A DNA stretch of 55,219 nt from Porphyromonadaceae bacterium (GCA_022840285.1 JALHIE010000007.1:1-55219), one strand, 5' to 3'; counted from the first letter of the stretch, positions 36,811-46,022 are shown. The notes: generated from the sequence alone by a model not told the origin. Numbers and translations are program-made.

Positions 36811-38166
36811 TCAAAATTCAAAAATCACTTCCTTGAATATTTCACTCACTGTAGGATGCGGAAAAACGACTTCCTTCATTTCTTCGAGCGTCATTTCCTG
36901 CTCTATTGCCACACAAGCGCCGTAAATCATCTCGCTGCTCGGGTTTCCCAGCATGTGGACTCCGATAACTTCGCCGTATTTTTCACCCACCAGTACCTTG
37001 CATAATCCGACACCGCCTTCGTTTTCTGCAACGAAACGCCCGGCGTAGGCCATGGAAAGCTTGGCTACCTTGTAGGCAATCCCTTTTGCACCGGCGCTTT
37101 CTTCGGTTTCCCCCACGCCCGCAATTTCAGGGTTGATGTACACGACTCCCGGAATGGCATTGTAACGCATGAGGTCGTCTTTTCCCGTAAGGTTGTTAAC
37201 CACTACTTCGCCTTCACGGCTGGCGGTATGCGCCAAAAGCGAAAAACCGGTCACGTCGCCGGCGGCGAAAACATGGGGAACATTGGTACGCATCTTTTGA
37301 TCGACCTTGATACCTCCCCTATCCAGTTCCACATTCAGGTTCTCGAGTCCAAAGCCTTTCGTAACCGCTCGGCGCCCAACGCTCAACAGGATTTTATCGC
37401 CCTCAACGGTGCGTGTTTCACCCGCTTTCTCAAAAATCACTTTATTTCCGTCCACTTTCACTACCTTGGCGTTAAGGTGAAAATCGATGCCTTTCTTGAT
37501 AAAAATATCGCGAGAAAGGGCGGAGATTTCGTAATCGTTGTTCCCTAAAATCTCGGGGAGCATCTCGATCACAGTTACCTTGGATCCTAAACTGTTGTAG
37601 AAACTGGCGAACTCCATCCCGATGACCCCACCTCCGATGACAACGAGGTTTTTGGGCTGTTCCTTAAGTTCAAGAATCTCACGGTTGGTCAGGACAACAT
37701 CGCCGGCTTCCCTTAACCCGGGAATGGGAGGAACCGACGCTTCGGATCCGGTACAAATCAACAGGTTGCTTCCCAGGTAATGCTCACCGTTGCAAACCAC
37801 TTCGATTCCGTTGGCGCTTCTGCCTGCGATCCAGGCTTCGCCTTCAACAACAGCAACATTGTTGATCTTCATCTTGGTTTTTACACCGGCAACCAATTTA
37901 CGTACTACTTTATTCTTGCGGGATACAATCTTATCGTATTCAAAACGGACATTTTCCGTGAAAACACCGTATTTATCCCCATGAAGAGCATTTTCATAGG
38001 TTTTGGCACTGTAGAGCATGGTCTTGGTGGGAATGCAACCTTCATTAAGACAAACTCCCCCCAGGTTTTTTTTCTCAAACAACACCACCTTCAGCCCCTT
38101 ATGCCCTGCACGTTCAGCAGCCACATAGCCGGCTGGTCCCCCACCGATGATCAATAAGTCGTACAT
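36811..38166 (-). CDS. lpdA: Dihydrolipoyl dehydrogenase (E3)
   Basis: A 451-residue class I pyridine nucleotide-disulfide oxidoreductase. The FAD motif GGGPAGY is at residues 8-14, the redox-active disulfide is Cys39/Cys44 in GGVCLNEGCIPTKTM, the NAD motif is VVIGGGVIGMEFA, and the C-terminal HPTVSEIF supplies the catalytic His-Glu pair. It reoxidises the dihydrolipoyl group of E2 with NAD+. It sits 17 bases downstream of the E2 gene and 88 bases upstream of the E1 gene on the same strand, forming a complete E2-E3-E1 set. All motifs are intact. Confidence 0.95.
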   Translation of the reverse strand: MYDLLIIGGGPAGYVAAERAGHKGLKVVLFEKKNLGGVCLNEGCIPTKTMLYSAKTYENALHGDKYGVFTENVRFEYDKIVSRKNKVVRKLVAGVKTKMKINNVAVVEGEAWIAGRSANGIEVVCNGEHYLGSNLLICTGSEASVPPIPGLREAGDVVLTNREILELKEQPKNLVVIGGGVIGMEFASFYNSLGSKVTVIEMLPEILGNNDYEISALSRDIFIKKGIDFHLNAKVVKVDGNKVIFEKAGETRTVEGDKILLSVGRRAVTKGFGLENLNVELDRGGIKVDQKMRTNVPHVFAAGDVTGFSLLAHTASREGEVVVNNLTGKDDLMRYNAIPGVVYINPEIAGVGETEESAGAKGIAYKVAKLSMAYAGRFVAENEGGVGLCKVLVGEKYGEVIGVHMLGNPSSEMIYGACVAIEQEMTLEEMKEVVFPHPTVSEIFKEVIFEF

Positions 38167-38183
38167 TGTTTTGTTATTTTAGA

Positions 38184-39530
38184 TTAATATTCGAATTCAA
38201 GATTTTCTATTTCCAGGGCGATCTGTTTCAGGAAGCGCGTCGCTTCCCCGCCGTCAAGCGCCCGGTGATCGTACGTGAGGCTCAGACCGATGTATGGAAC
38301 AAAAGCATAAACCCCGTCGCCCAGGTCCTTTGGACGCGGAACAATCGTGTTTACCCCCAATATGGCCGATTGCGGCAGGTTAATAACGGGTGTAAAGACT
38401 TCCACTCCGTAACTCCCCAGGTTGGACACGGTAAACGAACCGGCTTCGGCAGAAAGGATATCCGGATTGACGCTGCCTGCCTTGCAGGCGTTTGCCACTT
38501 CTTTCAGCTGGCTTGAAAGTCCAACGATCGACAAGTCGTCGGCATTCTTTACTACCGGGACCATCAGTCCGCGTTCAGTGTCCACCGCCAGCCCGAGATG
38601 CACCTTATTGAAAAGGCGCATGCTGTCGCCCAGAAATTGCGAATTGACGTTAGGGAACTTCTTCAGTGCTTTGATTACGGCAAAACAAACCATGTCGTTA
38701 AGCGTGATGTTTGCTGAAAGTTTTCCGGCTTCCATGTCTGTTTTCACCTGTTTCCGAAGCTCAAGGATGCGGCGCGCATCTGCGCCCAAGTGGTGGGTAA
38801 GCTGCGCCGAGTTTTGCAGTGAAGTGTGCATGGCCCTGGCAATAAGCTTGCGCATGTTGGAGAGTTTCTTGTCCTCATAGTCGTTGGCGTAGATAGTGTT
38901 TGGCGAGGGGATTAAATCGGCCGACCGGGCTGTTCCTGCCAATCCGGTGCCCGATTGCGGCTGCAGGTTTTCCTGCGAGGCAATCTTTTTGGCCAGGGGG
39001 GTCATTTTCGGACGATTCTCCAGCGTTGCCAGGATGTCTTTTTCCAGGATGCGACCTTGGGGACCTGACCCGCTCACCGCCGCGGTATCAACCACTTCCT
39101 TTGAAGCGAGGTTTTTGGCCCGGGGAGAAATGAAACGGGTTTCAGACCGGGCGCTCCCGGGTTCTGGCTGCTGTCTGGTGTTATTTTCAGGCCCGGCGCT
39201 TACCGTTTCCTGTTTTTCAGTTACTGATTCGTCGCTCCGGCTATCTGATTCAGGCTCTGTACTGCTTTGCAGTAAAGCGGAATAATCCTCACCGGGTTCA
39301 CCAATAACCATCATGTTTTCCAACACGGGAACCTCATCTCCTTCCTTATAAAAACATTCAAGTACCACTCCATCTGCAGGAGACTCTTCTTCAAAAGAAG
39401 CCTTATCCGTTTCGTACGAAAAAAGCACTTCTCCTTTTTTCACACGATCCCCTTTTTTCTTGTTTATTAAGCCAATAATACAACTCTCGACCGACTGCCC
39501 CTGCTTGGGCATAATTATCACTATTGCCAT
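38184..39530 (-). CDS. 2-oxoacid dehydrogenase E2, dihydrolipoamide acyltransferase
   Basis: A 448-residue E2 protein; the ATG at 39530 is chosen since it starts directly at the lipoyl domain (MAIVIIMPKQG), while the longer frame needs a TTG. Domains in order: one lipoyl domain (1-~80) with the lipoyl-Lys43 in ETDKASFE, an acidic and Gln/Ser-rich linker, a peripheral subunit-binding domain (RFISPRAKNLASK with GPQGRILEKDI), a second linker, and the catalytic acyltransferase domain ending with DHRALDGGEA, which contains the active-site His and Asp. Its lipoyl domain is the expected target of the ligase at 27781. It is the first gene of the - strand operon, facing the rhamnulokinase gene. Confidence 0.93.
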   Translation of the reverse strand: MAIVIIMPKQGQSVESCIIGLINKKKGDRVKKGEVLFSYETDKASFEEESPADGVVLECFYKEGDEVPVLENMMVIGEPGEDYSALLQSSTEPESDSRSDESVTEKQETVSAGPENNTRQQPEPGSARSETRFISPRAKNLASKEVVDTAAVSGSGPQGRILEKDILATLENRPKMTPLAKKIASQENLQPQSGTGLAGTARSADLIPSPNTIYANDYEDKKLSNMRKLIARAMHTSLQNSAQLTHHLGADARRILELRKQVKTDMEAGKLSANITLNDMVCFAVIKALKKFPNVNSQFLGDSMRLFNKVHLGLAVDTERGLMVPVVKNADDLSIVGLSSQLKEVANACKAGSVNPDILSAEAGSFTVSNLGSYGVEVFTPVINLPQSAILGVNTIVPRPKDLGDGVYAFVPYIGLSLTYDHRALDGGEATRFLKQIALEIENLEFEY

Positions 39531-39603
39531 ATTTTTTTGATTTAGAAAGCTCTTCAATACCTGATTTGTAACACAATATTAACTATCCTACACTATGCTG
39601 ATA

Positions 39604-39635
39604 CAAAGTTACCCATATTAACTAAAGTATCCAAA
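39604..39635 (-). promoter_or_regulatory. Candidate Bacteroidota promoter of the E2-E3-E1 operon
   Basis: On the - strand, TAACTTTG (39604-39611) exactly fits the Bacteroides -7 consensus TAnnTTTG, with TTTG at 39632-39635, 20 bases upstream, as the -33 element. Transcription would start near 39597, leaving a leader of about 65 bases before the ATG at 39530. It lies in the 324-base gap shared with the divergent rhamnulokinase gene. Confidence 0.6.
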
Positions 39636-39808
39636 AAACGTGAAATAATATTTATACATCCGTAGTAATCCTTTGTATGTGCAAAAATAGGAGGTTTTCT
39701 CCCCCAACAAGTGTAATTCTTGATTTTTGTACTGTAATTTTTGTCATAAATATCAAATAATACAGCTACAAAATCATTTTTATTATTTCTACTTATCGTT
39801 GTTATTCT

Positions 39809-39816
39809 TACTTTTG
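39809..39816 (+). promoter_or_regulatory. Candidate -7 element for the rhamnose operon
   Basis: TACTTTTG fits TAnnTTTG exactly and lies 38 bases before the rhamnulokinase ATG. The matching -33 element is weak (TTTC at 39786-39789), as expected for a promoter that needs an activator such as the AraC-type regulator encoded at 43807. A 5-2-5 inverted repeat (AAGTTGTAACTT, 39818-39829) overlaps the expected start of transcription. The rest of the 39531-39854 gap is A+T-rich and shows no gene. Confidence 0.45.
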
Positions 39817-39854
39817 TAAGTTGTAACTTTTACATTATAATATTTAGCCTCATC

Positions 39855-41342
39855 ATGAATGAAAGCAAACTAACCTCTTTTTTAGCCATCGATCTAGGTG
39901 CAACAAGCGGACGTGCCATTTTGGGTACGATTGAGAACAACCGATTGGAAATGAAAGAAGTCAACCGTTTTACAAATCCGATCATTGACGTCAACGGCAG
40001 ATTATACTGGGACTTATTTCATCTGTACGTTGAGATTGTAAAATCTTTAAAAGAAATTCAACACCAGGGCATTGAAATAGCCTCCGTTGGAATTGACACC
40101 TGGGGAGTGGATTTCGTATCTTTCGGCAAGGACGGAGAACCCCTCCGTATGCCGTACAGCTATCGCGATACACATACTTTTCCTGCTCCCGAAAAGTTTT
40201 TCAACAAGGTTTTATCAAAAAAGGAGACCTATCTAAAAACAGGAATTCAAATTATGAATTTCAATTCACTTTTTCAGCTATTTACCCAGCACGAGGACAA
40301 CAACCCCGTCTATCCTGTAACGGACAAGTTTTTGTTTATGCCCGATGCTTTGTCTTACTTGTTGACAAACAAGATGGTGACGGAATATACCATAGCGTCA
40401 ACGTCTCAACTGCTGAACCCTTTCACACGCTCTTTCGACGAAGAATTGTTACAGGTGTTAAAACTAACCAAGGAAAGTTTTGCGCCGATCGTTTTTCCGG
40501 GAACACCGATCGGCACCTTGTCGGAATCTGTACAAAAACAAACCCACCTGGGAGCTATTCCGGTTATTGCAGTCGCAGGACATGATACAGCGTCGGCAGT
40601 CATAGCTACCCCGGCCGAAGGTGAACACTTTGCCTACCTGAGCTCCGGCACCTGGTCGCTAATGGGAATTGAATCGAAAGAACCTGTCGTGAATGAGGAA
40701 ACTTTTTCATTGAATTTTACCAACGAAGGTGGAGCAGACGGCTCTATCCGGCTACTGAAGAATATCTGCGGCATGTGGCTAATTGAACAATGCAAAAAGG
40801 AGTGGACAAAGGAAAAAAACATCTCTTACGACGATATCGTTCACGAAGCAACACAATCCGAACCTTTCAAATGCTTTATTAATCCGGATGCACCCTGTTT
40901 CGCAAGCCCGGAATCGATGATTGACGAAATACAAAACTATTGCAAGCAAACCCAACAGTTTGTTCCTCAGAGCATAGGAGAAATTGCCCGGTGCATCTAC
41001 GAAAGTCTTGCTTTCCGGTATAAACAGGTGCTCGAAAACCTGAAGAACCTGGCAGATTTCCCTATAGAAACCTTACATATTATCGGAGGAGGGTCACAAA
41101 ACAATATGCTGAACAGATTTACCTCAAACGCTATCGGAATGGCTGTGATTGCAGGACCTTCGGAAGCTACGGCTATTGGAAATATATTGCTTCAGGCAAA
41201 AGCTTTCGGATTGACATCGGACAAAAACGATATGCGAAAAATGGTCAGAAACTCCGTTGATCTGGTGAAGTTCGAACCCCAGGATACCAGCCTATGGAAC
41301 AAGAAGTATACTGAATATTTAAACGTCTTCAAAGAGTTATAA
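39855..41342 (+). CDS. rhaB: Rhamnulokinase
   Basis: A 495-residue FGGY-family sugar kinase, close to the 489 residues of Escherichia coli RhaB. The N-terminal ATP/phosphate motif is AIDLGATSGRAILG; SVGIDTWGVDFVSF is the substrate-side signature of rhamnulokinases; AVAGHDTASAV and LSSGTWSLMG continue the pattern, and IIGGGSQNNMLNRFTSNAIG is the C-terminal adenosine motif. It phosphorylates L-rhamnulose to L-rhamnulose-1-phosphate in the cytoplasm. It is followed after 34 bases by the isomerase gene and is the first gene of the + strand rhamnose operon. All key motifs are intact. Confidence 0.95.
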   Translation: MNESKLTSFLAIDLGATSGRAILGTIENNRLEMKEVNRFTNPIIDVNGRLYWDLFHLYVEIVKSLKEIQHQGIEIASVGIDTWGVDFVSFGKDGEPLRMPYSYRDTHTFPAPEKFFNKVLSKKETYLKTGIQIMNFNSLFQLFTQHEDNNPVYPVTDKFLFMPDALSYLLTNKMVTEYTIASTSQLLNPFTRSFDEELLQVLKLTKESFAPIVFPGTPIGTLSESVQKQTHLGAIPVIAVAGHDTASAVIATPAEGEHFAYLSSGTWSLMGIESKEPVVNEETFSLNFTNEGGADGSIRLLKNICGMWLIEQCKKEWTKEKNISYDDIVHEATQSEPFKCFINPDAPCFASPESMIDEIQNYCKQTQQFVPQSIGEIARCIYESLAFRYKQVLENLKNLADFPIETLHIIGGGSQNNMLNRFTSNAIGMAVIAGPSEATAIGNILLQAKAFGLTSDKNDMRKMVRNSVDLVKFEPQDTSLWNKKYTEYLNVFKEL

Positions 41343-41376
41343 AACATAAATCATTTAATGAAAAATAAAAGCAATC

Positions 41377-42636
41377 ATGAAAGAAGAACAAATTAAGAGA
41401 GAGTATGCAGCTGCAAAGGAACAGTACGCTGCACTTGGAGTTGATGTGGAAAAAGCCATTGAAAAACTAAACGGTATATCCATTTCTATTCACTGCTGGC
41501 AAGCCGATGACGTGTTGGGTTTTGAAAATCCCGACGGAGAATTGACTGGAGGAATCCAAACAACGGGAAACTACCCCGGCAAAGCCAGTACGATTGATGA
41601 ATTAAAAAATGATATTGAGAAAGTGTTGAATCTGATCCCCGGAAAACATCGCTTGAGCTTACATGCAATCTACGGCAATTTCGGGGGAGAATTTGTTGAC
41701 AGGGACCAAATTGAGCCTAAACATTTTCAAACGTGGATGGATTGGGCAAAAAAAACGGGTGCAAAACTGGATTTTAACTCCACTTTCTTTTCCCATTCTA
41801 AAAGCGGGAATTATTCACTTTCAAGTTTCGACCCGGAAATTCGTGATTTCTGGAAAGAACATTTACGCCGTTGCCGCCGCATAGCAGAAGAAATGGGCCG
41901 CCAACAGGGCGATGCGTGCATTCACAACATCTGGATACACGATGGGGAAAAAGACAAAACAGTATCCCGAATTCAACACAGGCAACTGTTGAAAGAATCG
42001 CTGGACGAAGTGTTGGCAGAAAAAATCAGCACCGATTACCTGAAAGACTGTGTTGAGTGTAAACTTTTTGGTATTGGCAGCGAAAGTTACGTGGTAGGTT
42101 CACATGAGTTCTACATGGGATATGCCGTTAAAAATAACATGTTGCTAACACTGGATGCCGGACATTTCCACCCGACCGAGGGAATTGCCGATAAAATTTC
42201 TTCCATGCTGCTTTTTGTTCCCGAAATTACCCTTCACGTCAGCCGCCCCGAGCGTTGGGACAGTGACCATGTGGTCATCCTGAACGACGCTTTGTTGGAG
42301 TTATCACAAGAGATCGTTCGCTCCGGACAGATGGAAAAAGTACACATCGGATTGGATTATTTTGATGCGTCCATCAACCGTATCGGGGCATATGTTGTTG
42401 GAATCCGGTCAACCCAGAAAGCTCTCTTGCAGGCTCTTCTGGAACCGACCGAAAAACTGCGTGAGTATGAAAAACAAGACCATAATTTTCAGCGTCTGGC
42501 ATACCTGGAAGAACTGAAAGCCATGCCCTGGAATGCCGTTTATAACTATTATTGTCTCCAACAGGGTATTCCGGTAGGAAATGATTATATAAAGGAGATA
42601 GAGAATTACGAGTCGGAAGTGACTTCTAAAAGATAA
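41377..42636 (+). CDS. rhaA: L-rhamnose isomerase
   Basis: A 419-residue protein, the same length as Escherichia coli RhaA. Recognisable family blocks include SIHCWQADDVLGFE, GGIQTTGNYPGKA, KLDFNSTFFSHSKS, HNIWIHDGEKD and LDAGHFHPTEGIADK, which hold the metal-binding Glu, Asp and His residues. It converts L-rhamnose to L-rhamnulose, the substrate of the kinase encoded just upstream. It is 5 bases ahead of the transporter gene. Nothing unusual is seen. Confidence 0.95.
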   Translation: MKEEQIKREYAAAKEQYAALGVDVEKAIEKLNGISISIHCWQADDVLGFENPDGELTGGIQTTGNYPGKASTIDELKNDIEKVLNLIPGKHRLSLHAIYGNFGGEFVDRDQIEPKHFQTWMDWAKKTGAKLDFNSTFFSHSKSGNYSLSSFDPEIRDFWKEHLRRCRRIAEEMGRQQGDACIHNIWIHDGEKDKTVSRIQHRQLLKESLDEVLAEKISTDYLKDCVECKLFGIGSESYVVGSHEFYMGYAVKNNMLLTLDAGHFHPTEGIADKISSMLLFVPEITLHVSRPERWDSDHVVILNDALLELSQEIVRSGQMEKVHIGLDYFDASINRIGAYVVGIRSTQKALLQALLEPTEKLREYEKQDHNFQRLAYLEELKAMPWNAVYNYYCLQQGIPVGNDYIKEIENYESEVTSKR

Positions 42637-42641
42637 GCGAG

Positions 42642-43670
42642 ATGAATACCATTATTGGGTTGATCATTATAGCGATAGGGAGCATGGGGCAATCAAGCTC
42701 CTACGTTCCCATCAATAAAGTTAAAGATTGGTCGTGGGAGAACTTCTGGCTTGTTCAAGGAGTTTTTGCCTGGCTGGTCTTTCCGGTTTTGGGAGCATTC
42801 TTGTCAAATTCTTTTCCTGAATTGATGCAGGTCTATTCGGCAAATTCAGGCGCTGCATTACAATCGGTTGGATACGGGGTTTTGTGGGGAATTGGCGGAT
42901 TAACTTTCGGGCTTAGCATGCGGTATCTGGGAATCGCGCTCGGCCAATCGGTTGCTTTGGGAACGTGCGCTGCCTTTGGGACGCTCATCCCGGCAGTTAT
43001 CGCCGGAGATGATCTTTTTTCTCCGAAAGGATTGGTTCTGTTGCTGGCCGTTGCTGTAACCCTGGTGGGGATAGCATTGGTCGGTTACGCCGGCAGTTTA
43101 CGCTCTAAAAATATGTCGGAAGAAGAACGCAGAAAAGCCATAAAAGATTTTGCCTTGAAAAAAGGGCTGCTCATTGCACTGTTTGCCGGTGTAATGAGTG
43201 CTTGTTTCAGTTTGGGACTTAGCGCAGGAATACCTATAAAAGAAGCCGCAATTGCAGCAGGAGCAAAAGAAATTTTCGCCCAAAATCCCGTAACACTTTT
43301 AGTTACGATAGGCGGTTTTTTCACTAACCTGGTTTATTGCCTCTATATGAATAGAAAAAACAAGACTGGGGGAGAAATTGGCAGAACATCCAAACCGGTG
43401 CTCATCAACAATCTTCTCTTCTGTGCTCTGGCCGGTTTACTCTGGTATTCCCAGTTCTTCGGCTTAGGGATGGGACAAAGTTTTTTTGAACCGGGTAGTG
43501 TGATGATGGCATTCTCCTGGAGTATTCTGATGTCCTTAAATGTTGTTTTCAGTAATGTATGGGGTATTATTCTGAAAGAATGGAAAGGAGCTGGTAAGAA
43601 AGCAGTCATGTTTCTTGCTTTCGGTATGGCCGTACTGATATTTTCGTTAATTATTCCAAATCTATTTTAG
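42642..43670 (+). CDS. rhaT: L-rhamnose/H+ symporter
   Basis: A 342-residue membrane protein with about ten hydrophobic segments, matching the length and N-terminal pattern (IIGLIIIAIGSMGQSSSYVPINKVKDWSWENFW) of RhaT, a member of the drug/metabolite transporter superfamily. It imports L-rhamnose across the inner membrane with protons. It follows rhaA by 5 bases in the same operon. A long inverted repeat downstream (43697-43751) may end the transcript before the regulator gene. Confidence 0.92.
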   Translation: MNTIIGLIIIAIGSMGQSSSYVPINKVKDWSWENFWLVQGVFAWLVFPVLGAFLSNSFPELMQVYSANSGAALQSVGYGVLWGIGGLTFGLSMRYLGIALGQSVALGTCAAFGTLIPAVIAGDDLFSPKGLVLLLAVAVTLVGIALVGYAGSLRSKNMSEEERRKAIKDFALKKGLLIALFAGVMSACFSLGLSAGIPIKEAAIAAGAKEIFAQNPVTLLVTIGGFFTNLVYCLYMNRKNKTGGEIGRTSKPVLINNLLFCALAGLLWYSQFFGLGMGQSFFEPGSVMMAFSWSILMSLNVVFSNVWGIILKEWKGAGKKAVMFLAFGMAVLIFSLIIPNLF

Positions 43671-43696
43671 TTCATTCATTCTCTCATTTTTTTCTG

Positions 43697-43751
43697 AAGC
43701 ACAATGCTGATTCGATGGATAATTTATAGCGACATTGACAGCATTGTGCTT
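43697..43751 (+). terminator. Long inverted repeat after rhaT: terminator or operator
   Basis: A perfect 13-bp inverted repeat (arms 43697-43709 and 43739-43751) spans a 29-base spacer and is followed by TGATTTTTT, so the transcript can form a terminator-like hairpin with a long loop. The right arm overlaps the -33 region of the candidate regulator promoter, so the same repeat could instead be an operator at which the AraC-type protein controls its own gene. Confidence 0.5.
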
Positions 43752-43761
43752 TGATTTTTTG

Positions 43762-43769
43762 TATATTTG
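43762..43769 (+). promoter_or_regulatory. Candidate -7 element for the AraC-type regulator gene
   Basis: TATATTTG fits TAnnTTTG exactly, 37 bases before the ATG at 43807. TTG at 43744-43746 is a possible but closely spaced -33 element. It lies just downstream of the 13-bp inverted repeat. Confidence 0.4.
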
Positions 43770-43806
43770 TACAGGAGATAAGAAGAACATATCAAAAACG
43801 GAGAAA

Positions 43807-44706
43807 ATGAGGTACAACGACTTAGGTATAGATTTTAAATACTTGTTGGTTAGCGAAAAAGACAAAGGATTTGGATTAACGGTAAACACCGTTGGTTTTC
43901 AACCTGTTGCGCCCAACACGTTATATCCTTCCACGGACCACCCCAAAAGTTATTATTTTAATCCAAAAAAAGGACGCATCTTATCTGAATATCAATTTGT
44001 GTATATCTGCAAGGGAAAAGGATTTTTCTCATCTGCATCGACAAAAAAAACGCCGATTAAAAAAGGTCAGATAATGGTCCTTTTTCCGGGACAATGGCAC
44101 TCCTATCAACCGGCAAGAGAAACAGGGTGGAATGAATATTATATTGGTTTTGAGGGGAGTATCATCGATTCTGTGATTGAAAAAAGCTTTATCTCTGAAC
44201 AAAATCAGGTTTTGGATGTCGGCGTAAACGAAGAACTGGCCAACCTGTTTTTAACGGCCATTAAAGTTGCTAAAGAAGACAAGAAATCGGCTCAGCAATA
44301 CCTTGCCGGAATAGTTTTTCACATCCTGGGAATGGTTCTGTCGCTTTCACAAAACAGGTGTTACGATGCCCGCGATTCTACTCAGCTTATTGAGCGTGCC
44401 AAGATCATCATGAGAGAAAACATCCACAAAGAGATCGATGTAAAAGAGATTGCATCAAATCTTGGAACAAGCTATTCCTGGTTCAGAAAGTTTTTTAAAG
44501 AATATACAGGCTATCCACCCGCACAATATTTCCAGGAATTGAAACTGAGAAAAGCGAAAGAACTGTTGACAGAGACAAGCTTACCCATCAAAGAAATAGC
44601 TTATGAACTTAACTTCAGTTCCATAGAATATTTTCTGTCATTTTTCAAACAACGGGTCAACATAACTCCTTCCGAATACCGCAGAATAAGCGGGCACGAT
44701 AAATAA
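43807..44706 (+). CDS. rhaR: AraC-family transcriptional regulator, probable rhamnose activator
   Basis: A 299-residue AraC-type protein; the ATG at 43807 is used because the longer frame depends on a TTG inside the inverted repeat upstream. The N-terminal part (about 1-190) has the cupin sugar-sensing pattern (FVYICKGKGFF, VLFPGQWHSYQP). The C-terminal part holds two helix-turn-helix motifs: DVKEIASNLGTSYSWFRKFFKEYTG and LPIKEIAYELNFSSIEYFLSFFKQ. Placed directly after the rhamnose genes, as RhaR is in Bacteroides thetaiotaomicron, it probably activates them in response to rhamnose or rhamnulose and may act on the divergent operon too. The gene ends immediately against the convergent serS gene, with no spacer. 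Confidence 0.88.
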   Translation: MRYNDLGIDFKYLLVSEKDKGFGLTVNTVGFQPVAPNTLYPSTDHPKSYYFNPKKGRILSEYQFVYICKGKGFFSSASTKKTPIKKGQIMVLFPGQWHSYQPARETGWNEYYIGFEGSIIDSVIEKSFISEQNQVLDVGVNEELANLFLTAIKVAKEDKKSAQQYLAGIVFHILGMVLSLSQNRCYDARDSTQLIERAKIIMRENIHKEIDVKEIASNLGTSYSWFRKFFKEYTGYPPAQYFQELKLRKAKELLTETSLPIKEIAYELNFSSIEYFLSFFKQRVNITPSEYRRISGHDK

Positions 44707-45978
44707 TCAGTCGATCCTGTCAAATCCTGTATAAGGCACCAGTGCCGTTGGAATTTTTATGCCTTCGGGCGTCTGGTTATTTTCCAGAAGCGCTGCAACA
44801 ATGCGTGGCAGCGCCAATGCACTCCCGTTGAGGGTGTGGCACAGTTGTGTTTTTCGATCCTCGTTTCGGTAACGACACTTCAACCGGTTTGCCTGATAAC
44901 TCTCAAAATTGGATACTGAACTTACTTCCAGCCACCTTTCTTGCGCTGCAGAATAAACTTCAAAGTCGAACGTGAGTGCCGACGTGAATCCCATATCGCC
45001 GCCACACAGACGTAAAATACGCCAAGGGAGCTCTAATTTCTCTACCAACGTTTGTACGTACCGAACCATTTCATTCAACCGCTGATATGAATTTTCGGGC
45101 TTATCAATACACACAATTTCCACTTTATCAAACTGATGCAAACGGTTTAACCCACGTACATCTTTTCCGTAAGAACCTGCCTCGCGGCGGAAACAAGCGG
45201 AATAAGCCGTATTTTTTATCGGAAGGTCCTTTTCATCCAAAATTACATCGCGGTAAAGGTTCGTGACCGGTACTTCAGCCGTTGGTATCAGGTACAAATC
45301 GTCCAATCCCACATGATACATCTGTCCTTCTTTATCGGGTAACTGCCCCGTTGCAAAACCTGATTCCGCATTTACCACATAAGGCGGCTGAATTTCAATA
45401 AATCCGGCATCACGTGCATTATCGAGAAAAAAATTAATGAGCGCGCGTTGTAAGCGACTTCCTTTAGCCTTGTAAACAGGAAATCCGGCTCCGGTAATCT
45501 TTACTCCCCATTCAAAGTCTATCAGGTCGTATTTTTTTGCCAACTCCCAGTGAGGAAGAGCATCGGGAGAAAGTCTTGGAATGTTTCCCCCCGAACGTTC
45601 TATAAGATTATCTTCGGCAGATTTGCCTTCAGGAACCGAATCGTGCGGTAAATTGGGGATGGTAACCAACAAATTTTGAATAGCTGCCTCAGCTTCTCGC
45701 AGCCCTGCTTCGTTAGTTTTGGAAAGCTCTTTCAATTCGGCAACTTGCCGTTTGGCAACTTCTGCTTCTACTTTTTGGCCTGTTTTCATCAGCATGCCGA
45801 TCGACTTCGACAAGAGGTTGATCTCCGATAACTGAGTGTCGAGAAGAGTTTGAGAACTACGGCGTTTTTCGTCCAACGCCACCAGCTGATTAATTATGTC
45901 TTCGGCAACGAATCTTTTTTTGGCAAGTTTGCGAATGACTTCTTCGCGATTTTCGTTTATTACTTTGAGTGTAAGCAT
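44707..45978 (-). CDS. serS: Seryl-tRNA synthetase
   Basis: A 423-residue class II synthetase. The N-terminal coiled-coil arm that binds tRNA-Ser covers about residues 30-100 (rich in Lys, Glu, Leu). The catalytic domain shows motif 2 (FRREAGSYGKDVRGLNRLHQFDKVE) and motif 3 (LNGSALALPRIVAALLENNQ), and TAEVPVTNLYRD is the serine-binding TxE region. It charges tRNA-Ser and is essential. Its promoter may be the TACCTTTG at 46015-46022. No defect is seen. Confidence 0.96.
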   Translation of the reverse strand: MLTLKVINENREEVIRKLAKKRFVAEDIINQLVALDEKRRSSQTLLDTQLSEINLLSKSIGMLMKTGQKVEAEVAKRQVAELKELSKTNEAGLREAEAAIQNLLVTIPNLPHDSVPEGKSAEDNLIERSGGNIPRLSPDALPHWELAKKYDLIDFEWGVKITGAGFPVYKAKGSRLQRALINFFLDNARDAGFIEIQPPYVVNAESGFATGQLPDKEGQMYHVGLDDLYLIPTAEVPVTNLYRDVILDEKDLPIKNTAYSACFRREAGSYGKDVRGLNRLHQFDKVEIVCIDKPENSYQRLNEMVRYVQTLVEKLELPWRILRLCGGDMGFTSALTFDFEVYSAAQERWLEVSSVSNFESYQANRLKCRYRNEDRKTQLCHTLNGSALALPRIVAALLENNQTPEGIKIPTALVPYTGFDRID

Positions 45979-46014
45979 AGAAAAACAGTTTCAACTATTT
46001 TGATTGAGAATATG

Positions 46015-46022
46015 CAAAGGTA
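46015..46022 (-). promoter_or_regulatory. Candidate -7 element for serS
   Basis: On the - strand TACCTTTG fits TAnnTTTG exactly, 37 bases before the serS ATG. A TTTC about 17 bases further upstream is a weak -33 candidate. Confidence 0.45.

Noticed and set aside
39818..39829. AAGTTGTAACTT palindrome as a specific rhamnose-regulator site
   Set aside because: Too short and A+T-rich to be meaningful alone; no second copy was noticed in front of the divergent operon.
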